DNA of 64,000 nucleotides. Source: Phytophthora colocasiae (lineage: Eukaryota > Oomycota > Peronosporomycetes > Peronosporales > Peronosporaceae). The notes beneath the pieces are model-generated. The model was not told the DNA's origin. It saw only the letters and a program-made list of their open reading frames with translations, and ran no database searches. This document shows positions 57,014 through 64,000 of the stretch, piece by piece; the stretch's first letter is position 1, and each line of letters begins with the position of its first letter. The translations under genes and the position numbers were made by a program. The DNA is taken from the NCBI GenBank assembly GCA_018806915.1, contig JAGKQI010000015.1:186001-250000 (forward strand), read 5' to 3'.

Positions 57014-60000
57014 CCAGAAGTTTCTTCCGGATAGCAGTCGGTATATCCAAAGCTCCTTGTTGAACGAGACTCTTGAGATCCCGAAGGGCCTTCAGCTCTT
57101 CACAATGTCCATCGTGATACTTGTTGCAGAAATCACACTGACGCATCCGACAGAATCGCACAGGATGGCCCTTCCGATGACAGCGTTCACACTCGATATC
57201 TGCCCAACAATCCTCCTTGACATGTCCGAAATTGCGGCAGTTCTCACAGTATCTTGCACTGTAATTCGGATTCCGGAAACCTTGGCGTCTGGAGTCTTGA
57301 TGCTCCGAAGATTGTTGGTCACCTTGGCGTCCTGAAGGGGATCGGGGCTTCCAGCCTCCCTCTTGAAGAATCTTGAAGACGGTATCTGAGAGATCATCCA
57401 TGGTCGGGAATCCAGAATCTGGATCGCCAGACTTCGTAGACGCAGATGCTTTCGAGGCTTCCAGAGTCATCTTGCCTTCCTCATCCTGAAAACGGACGTG
57501 TCGGTCAGGATCTTCAGAGTCAGCGTCACTCTGAGCAGTGTATGCTCTTCCGGATCCGGAACGCTTTGGGCGAAACTTCTCACGAGGTACGTTATCCGCC
57601 CGGAAATCCCGCTTCGGAGGTGGAGTGTCGTAGTCGTCTTCCAAATTCAGTTCTTCATGTTGCTTCAGGACGTACTCGACATCTTCCAAACTCCGAAGGC
57701 GTTGACCTTGGAGGGTAGTCCAGAGTCTGGAATCCAGAAGCTTCTTGGTGCAGGCTTTCAGATGCTGCTCACGGAGCTTGGTCGATCCGTCGATCCGGAT
57801 ACCGGCTTAATCAGCCACCTTGTTCAGGCGGTAATAGAAATCCAAAGGCGTCTCATGCTTCTTCTGAACCATCGTATAGTACCTTTCCGCATCCGAAGTC
57901 CTCGCCTTACAGTAGCGCTCGCCGAAAGCCTTCAGGAATCTTTTTCCAGTTGCGACGGACCTTTCGGATCCAGATTCGCTCTCCAGTTCCGGACGGCCGG
58001 AGACAACTTAAGCTTCATCTCGTAGATTTTCACGTTATCGGCCCAGCCACCCTGAACGGACATACTCTGGAAGCGTTCCAGCCAGCGCATCCGAGTGGCC
58101 AGCGCCGCCTTCTCATCGAAGTCTTCCAAAGTGCTTGCATTCACGAATGGCTTGAACATGTATGTCATCGTCCCTCCGGACTTGGTCGTCGTCACCACAG
58201 GGGTCTTGTCTTCGAACGAACTGCTATCCGAACTTCCGGAATCCGAAGAACTACTCGATTCGGAACTTGGATCCGAAGAACTTGGATATCCTGAAGGGGA
58301 TTTCCTTCTGGAAGTTCCACCCTTCTCACGCTTGGACGTTGAACCCCGCTTCGACGATCCAGACTCCTTGGACGAACGCTTCTTCGAGCCATCCTCACCT
58401 GAACGCTTCCGGATACCCCGGCTCTCGCTTCCAGACGCCTCTCTCCTTCTGGATGTCGATTCCTTCTTCACCACGAGCGCCTGGGGTGTCGAGGACTTGG
58501 CCACTTGAGCCCTAGGGGTCTTGGATTCACGAGTGACCAGTTGGAGAGCTGCCTCAAGCTGTGCGGCAAAGGCTTCATCTGGATTCCCAACATCTGTTTT
58601 ACGAGAACTCAGATGGGATGCACCTCGGGATGCGTTACTGGATACTGGGTACAGAGTCGGATGATAGGACGCACCTGATTCCTGAGAATCATGATTACGC
58701 CCATCTGTCTCAGCTGCGACAGGGGTCTTGGCAGTCACCGATTTCAGGTCGCGAACTTGGGTGGCCAAAAACTTCTGGACAGCCCTCGCTGCTTCTCCTT
58801 CCTTCTTCCGCGCAGACTCCGAGGCTTCGAGTTCTTGCTGAAGCTCCTTCACCTTCGCGTCCTTGGAGGAGCTCGACTTGGCGGCGGAACCTCGAACTGC
58901 TTCCGGGTGCCGCTTGTGAGATTGGTGTCCGGATGACCGAACCTCCAGATTCTTGACTCTCAAGCGTGAATCCTCGTCCGAGACCAGATCTGGGATCGCT
59001 TCCTTCTTCTGGAAGAGTCTTTGAAACTTGGAATCCAGAAGGCGTTCAAGCTTCGCATCCAGATCGCCTGACATCCTCTCCAGCGCAGACCCTTGCTGAT
59101 CTTCCATCCTGGCCATGACCTTCTGAAGTTGGAACATGGTGTTCAGGGCAACTTGCGTGGATCCAGAACTGGCGGACTTCGAAGAGCGCTCAGACCTTGC
59201 TGAAGTTTCTGGAACTTCACGATCCCAACTCCCAGACTTCTGAATGCCTCGTGATCGGGATGCGTCTACAGCCTGGGATTCCTGAAGCATTTCTCGCCTC
59301 CTTGAAGATGACTTTGTACGCTTCTTCCTGGGCTTCTCGCGATTCAAGTCTGATCCCTGCGGGACGTCTTGATCTTCGGCTTCCGGGTTCCTGTGGGAAA
59401 TCTCAACAGCGATTCCAGAATCCATCGGCGCAGCACTTCCAGATCCCCGTGCGGTCATCGCCATCGGCCTGAAGGCGGAGAATGGCATATGCGTTCCTGC
59501 ACTTCTGCTCATCCCGAATCCAGAAGAATCCGAGGTGCTCTCTCTGGAAGTCCGAGTTCCGGAAGTCGCACTCGCCATTGACTCACTTGATCCTCCGGAA
59601 GTCTCGAACATACTTGAGGTACGTGCCGAATTCGTCCTATCAGAAAGACTATGGTACGAAGACATGTGACTTCCGGATTCCAGATCCGCTTCCAGATTCC
59701 GGACTAGCGAAGATGGCACAGACTGCAGGGATGAGGGCGACGACGACGGGATTGACGACGGCGGTGGCCGAGGCATCACACGTTGCACTCGCTTCGGCCG
59801 GATTTCCTGATAGGTGGGTCCGCGAGGACTCCGAACCTTCCGGAATCCAGATGCCTTCAGTTGTCTAGTGAAGTCTCGTCCCAGCAGATACCTCGTAATC
59901 CGACATGAATACACCTTCACCCTGAAATTGGGCTTCCGGATGTACTGACAAAGTCGTTCCCTTCCAGTTGCCATCAGGATCTGGGCGTACTCCTGAGCTC

Positions 60001-61221
60001 GCGTCACTAGTTGTCTCCATTCGATTATCTCCACGACCAATAGCTGCAACATTTCCCCAACAACTTGCCGAACCAGATCCGGGTGCACTTTGAAAACTCG
60101 CGTCCGGAACCATCCAGGCACCAAATTCACAAATCCAAATCCCGCTTCGAAAAGCATTGTCTGCAGGATCGCGATGCATTCACGAGGCGAAAACTCCTCC
60201 GGCGGGATCATGGCACCCTGAAGATCTTGTGCCCTTCCAAATGACCGACGTTGAATCTGGAGTTCTGAAATCCAGGCGTCCGTCTGAGCCGGCATCAACA
60301 TCCGGCGGTTCAGGTGTTCCGAAGTCATCAAGGCAGCCTGAATGAAACCTTCAGGATTCAGGTATAGTGGCGGCCAATCATATCCGACATCAGGTGCGAA
60401 GCTCCTTTCGGAGTTGTCACGTTCCCAACGCCTCACTTGTTCAGCCACATATGCCTTTATCTGGATTCCGCTCATCTGGACTTCCGGCGTCCCCGGCGGT
60501 GCTTCCGGAGATTCTTCCATTCTGGAATCCGGAAAACCAAACCTGGCAGCTTCTTGACGAGGCGCTTCTGGGGGCGCCGAGAACGGCGCCTCATCAGGAT
60601 ACAATGTTGGCATCCGGATTTCCGGAATCACTGGCGAAGACATGTTGGTATCCTCAAGCACAGTTTCTTCCTGAACCGGCGACAACGGGCGAGCTTCCTG
60701 CTTGACTCGTGGCGACTCTTCTCGAACATCAGGTTCGGCATCTGGATTCGCACCTTCCGGAGGAAGGTCCTGAATTCTATCCTCCGTAGGGTCTTCGATC
60801 TCGACAGCATCATCTCTCGATGCTTCTCTTCCAGAATCTTCAGCATCACTTCCGACGACCTCAGACTCCTCACCAGCCGTGAACTCCTCCAGACCGGACT
60901 CGTTCTCGGCTTCCACATCCGGATCACCTTCCGATCCGGACTCTTCTGCATCCAGATCCGACATGGATCCAGATTCCTCCTGCTCAGGTCGTTGTCTCCT
61001 TCCGAAATCTCTTCCGAATCACTTCCATCCAGACTTGCGTGGTGCGCTTCCTGAACGGAGGATTCAGATTCTTCTTCCAGATGATCCGACGACTCCTTCG
61101 CCTCTTGGGCAGCCCTTCGCTTCGCAGCGTTGGCCTGACGAGCTTTCTTCATGATAGTATCCAAATCCTCATGCTCTTCAGGCTGCTGCCCCTTCAACCG
61201 ACGCGACGATCTGGATGCCAT
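56982..61221 (-). pseudogene. gag: Gag B3: long Gag with acidic head, coiled coils, capsid domain and zinc knuckles
   Basis: ATG 61221 (MASRSSRRLKG). Order: acidic Glu/Ser head to about 60650; globular helical domain (about 60470-59950, FGFVNLVPGWFRTRVF); Pro/Ser-rich segment; helical segments with LQKVMARMEDQQ and KVKELQQELEAS; Ser/Arg/Lys-rich segment to about 58230; retrotransposon Gag capsid-like domain (about 58200-57810); TAA at 57807-57809 in frame; then CENCRNFGHVKEDC and CERCHRKGHPVRFC (CX2CX4HX4C) and a third Cys/His cluster. At about 1,250-1,400 residues it is far longer than usual gypsy Gags. Slips near 60985 and 57945 break it. It packages element RNA in family members. Confidence 0.86.
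57807..57809 (-). other. In-frame TAA between Gag capsid domain and zinc knuckles
   Basis: After FYYRLNKVAD a TAA stands in frame and the same frame continues with AGIRIDGSTKL. The identical stop is at 42508-42510 in unit B2; unit B1 lacks the region. It is probably an inherited nonsense change. A programmed read-through is possible but the context is not a standard one. Confidence 0.85.
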
Positions 61222-61366
61222 TCCGCTTCCAGAATCCGCGTCTCCTCCTCTGCGTGCGCTTTCACTTCCAATAATCACAACTACGATCAGAAAGTTAGTT
61301 AGCACTCAGAACCCCTGAAACTAATCAAAAAATATATATAAATAACTCGGTAAAACCCTTTCGGTA

Positions 61367-61388
61367 TCGAATCCAGGCACGCGCACCA
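61367..61388 (-). promoter_or_regulatory. Primer binding site, unit B3
   Basis: Same 22-nt match as in B1 and B2, 2 nt from the LTR at 61391. Confidence 0.8.
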
Positions 61389-61390
61389 GC

Positions 61391-61698
61391 TGTGACGAGG
61401 TGGGTGAACACTTTCCGGACTTTCTGAAAGAAAAACCCGGTCGCCCAGAACGTATAGCTGGTGGCCAGTCCGATTCTGGAAGGAAACTTCCAGATGACAC
61501 TTGAGAACTGGGGTCAGTCTCTACCTTCCGGGATCCAAATGGGTATCCGGAAGGCGGAGTTGGCGTGTGACCTTGTGGTTATCCTCCTTGGTGTCGTTTG
61601 TCTTCGAGTATCCGAAGGGTATTACCAGGTGAGTTACTTTCAGGTGTGATCAGATCCAAAGATCCAAAGTACCAAAAGTACTTCCAAATGCAGTTGGT
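61391..61698 (-). repeat. LTR B-4, truncated to 308 bp
   Basis: It matches the first 308 nt (U5 side) of the other B LTRs, then jumps at 61698/61699 into mid-gag sequence. The rest of the LTR and a whole aORF and pol have been lost. It still serves as the upstream edge of unit B3. Confidence 0.88.
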
Positions 61699-63759
61699 CC
61701 AGAACTGGCGGACTTCGAAGAGCGCTCAGACCTTGCTGAAGTTTCTGGAACTTCACGATCCCAACTCCCAGACTTCTGAATGCCTCGTGATCGGGATGCG
61801 TCTACAGCCTGGGATTCCTGAAGCATTTCTCGCCTCCTTGAAGATGACTTTGTACGCTTCTTCCTGGGCTTCTCGCGATTCAAGTCTGATCCTGCGACGT
61901 CTTGATCTTCGGCTTCCGGGTTCCTGTGGGAAATCTCAAAAGCGATTCCAGAATCCATCGGCGCAGCACTTCCAGATCCCCGTGCGGTCATCGCCATCGG
62001 CCTGAAGGCGGAGAATGGCATATGCGTTCCTTCACTTCTGCTCATCCCGAATCCAGAAGAATCCGAGGTGCTCTCTCTGGAAGTCCGAGTTCCGGAAGTC
62101 GCACTCGCCATTGACTCACTTGATCCTCCGGAAGTCTCGAACATACTTGAGGTACGTGCCGAATTCGTCCTATCAGAAAGACTATGATACGAAGACATGT
62201 GACTTCCGGATTCAAGATCCGCTTCCAGATTCGGACTAGCGAAGATGGCACAGACTGCAGGGATGAGGGCGACGACGACGGGATTGACGACGGCGGTGGC
62301 CGAGGCATCACACGTTGCACTCGCTTCGGCCGGATTTCCTGATAGGTGGGTCCGCGAGGACTCCGAACCTTCCGGAATCCAGATGCCTTCAGTTGTCTAG
62401 TGAAGTCTCGTCCCAGCAGAGATACCTCGTAATCCGACATGAATACACCTTCACCCTGAAATTGGGCTTCCGGATGTACTTGACAAAGTCGTTCCCTTCC
62501 AGTTGCCATCAGGATCTGGGCGTACTCCTGAGCTCGCGTCACTAGTTGTCTCCATTCGATTATCTCCACGACCAATAGCTGCAACATTTCCCCAACAACT
62601 TGCCGAACCAGATCCGGGTGCACTTTGAAAACTCGCGTCCGGAACCATCCAGGCACCAAATTCACAAATCCAAATCCCGCTTCGAAAAGCATTGTCTGCA
62701 GGACTGCGATGCATTCACGAGGCGAAAACTCCTCCGGCGGGATCATGGCGGCACCCTGAAGATCTTGTGCCCTTCCAAATGACCGACGTTGAATCTGGAG
62801 TTCTGAAATCCAGGCGTCCGTCTGAGCCGGCATCAACATCCGGCGGTTCAGGTGTTCCGAAGTCATCAAGGCAGCCTGAATGAAACCTTCAGGATTCAGG
62901 TATAGTGGCGGCCAATCATATCCGACATCAGGTGCGAAGCTCCTTTCGGAGTTGTCACGTTCCCAACGCCTCACTTGTTCAGCCACATATGCCTTTATCT
63001 GGATTCCGCTCATCTGGACTTCCGGCGTCCCCGGCGGTGCTTCCGGAGATTCTTCCATTCTGGAATCCGGAAAACCAAACCTGGCAGCTTCTTGACGAGG
63101 CGCTTCTGGGGGCGCCGAGAACGGCGCCTCATCAGGATACAATGTTGGCATCCGGATTTCCGGAATCACTGGCGAAGACATGTTGGTATCCTCAAGCACA
63201 GTTTCTTCCTGAACCGGCGACAACGGGCGAGCTTCCTGCTTGACTCGTGGCGACTCTTCTCGAACATCAGGTTCGGCATCTGGATTCGCACCTTCCGGAG
63301 GAGAGTCCTGAATTCTATCCTCCGTAGGGTCTTCGATCTCGACAGCATCATCTCTCGATGCTTCTCTTCCAGAATCTTCAGCATCACTTCCGACGACCTC
63401 AGACTCCTCACCAGCCGTGAACTCCTCCAGACCGGACTCGTTCTCGGCTTCCACATCCGGATCACCTTCCGATCCGGACTCTTCTGCATCCAGATCCGAC
63501 ATGATCCAGATTCCTCCTGCTCAGGGTCGTTGTCTCCTTCCGAAATCTCTTCCGAATCACTTCCATCCAGACTTGCGTGGTGCGCTTCCTGAACGGAGGA
63601 TTCAGATTCTTCTTCCAGATGATCCGACGACTCCTTCGCCTCTTGGGCAGCTCCTTCGCTTCGCAGCGTTGGCCTGACGAGCTTTCTTCATGATAGTATC
63701 CAAATCCTCATGCTCTTCAGGCTGTTGCCCTTCAACCGACGCGACGATCTGGATGCCAT
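61699..63759 (-). pseudogene. gag: Gag of unit B4, 5' two-thirds only
   Basis: ATG 63759. It matches 59160-61221 of unit B3: acidic head, globular domain and the start of the Ser-rich segment, ending at the deletion junction 61698/61699. The main open part is 62042-63502 (486 codons). One-base slips are seen near 62230, 63505 and 63650. No pol follows. Confidence 0.85.
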
Positions 63760-63902
63760 TCCGCTTCCAGAATCCGCGTCTCCTCCTCTGCGTGCGCTTT
63801 CACTTCCAATAATCACAACCATGATCAGAAAGTTAGTTAGCACTCAGAACCCTGAAACTAATCAAAAATATATATAAATAACTCGGTAAAACCCTTTCGG
63901 TA

Positions 63903-63924
63903 TCGAATCCAGGCACGCGCACCA
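63903..63924 (-). promoter_or_regulatory. Primer binding site, unit B4
   Basis: Same tRNA 3'-end match, 2 nt from the LTR at 63927. Confidence 0.8.
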
Positions 63925-63926
63925 GC

Positions 63927-64000
63927 TGTGACGAGGTGGGTGAACACTTTCCGGACTTTCTGAAAGAAAACCCGGTCGCCCAGAACGTATAGCTGGTGGC
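63927..64000 (-). repeat. LTR B-5, first 74 bp, cut by the window end
   Basis: TGTGACGAGGTGGG and onward match the other B LTR starts, so the array goes on past the window. Confidence 0.9.

Larger units (their letters stand above)
18291..64000 (-). mobile_element. Tandem array of Ty3/gypsy family B elements sharing LTRs
   Basis: LTR starts on the + strand are 18291, 30971, 46097, 61391 and 63927. Each of the last four is preceded by the same primer binding site. Between them lie three large internal regions (aORF on +, pol and gag on -) and one gag-only remnant. Unit lengths are 12,680, 15,126, 15,294 and 2,536 bp. Each internal region shares its LTR with the next, with no host sequence between. 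Units are nearly identical outside indels and deletions. The array continues beyond the window. Confidence 0.9.

Overview
The window is almost wholly transposable-element DNA. No intact host gene is visible. Long chromodomain Ty3/gypsy retrotransposons with two RNase H domains, a protist-type Helitron and short GT-AG intron signals with a TACTAAT-like branch point suggest an oomycete, perhaps Phytophthora or a relative. That assignment is inference; no host marker gene is present.

Layout. 1-7948: 3' part of a Ty3/gypsy element, family A, copy A1, on the + strand: protease remnant, reverse transcriptase, RNase H, a second RNase H, integrase, chromodomain, the stump of a gene on the opposite strand, and a 1.8 kb LTR. 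7949-13022: a decayed Helitron (Rep and Pif1-type helicase remnants on the - strand) with a possible captured intron-bearing gene fragment on the + strand. 13023-18290: a second family A copy (A2) on the - strand, so its LTR faces that of A1. It keeps a near full-length copy of the opposite-strand gene, which I call aORF. 18291-64000: a tandem array of a second, related family (B) on the - strand. Adjacent internal regions share single LTRs (LTR starts at 18291, 30971, 46097, 61391 and 63927). The order on the + strand is LTR, aORF (+), pol-gag (-), PBS, LTR, and so on. The array is nested in A2.

How the parts relate. Gag and Pol would be read from one LTR in the sense direction as a single long frame: Gag with zinc knuckles, protease, RT, RNase H, a second RNase H, integrase and chromodomain. 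The aORF lies between the end of pol and the 3' LTR, in antisense. It starts 55-61 nt inside the polypurine tract edge of the LTR and converges on the stop of pol. Families A and B are diverged, yet both keep this gene at similar length (about 1,070-1,090 codons) and with the same domain order. It is therefore probably a genuine element protein of unknown function and is the most interesting object here.

Every gag, pol and aORF copy carries frameshifts or stops. Several lesions are shared by all B units that retain the site: a 46-bp duplication before RT, a 2-nt loss in RT and, where present, an in-frame TAA in gag. The array therefore looks like DNA-level amplification of an already defective element. 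Many private lesions are single-base indels, some of which may be assembly errors.
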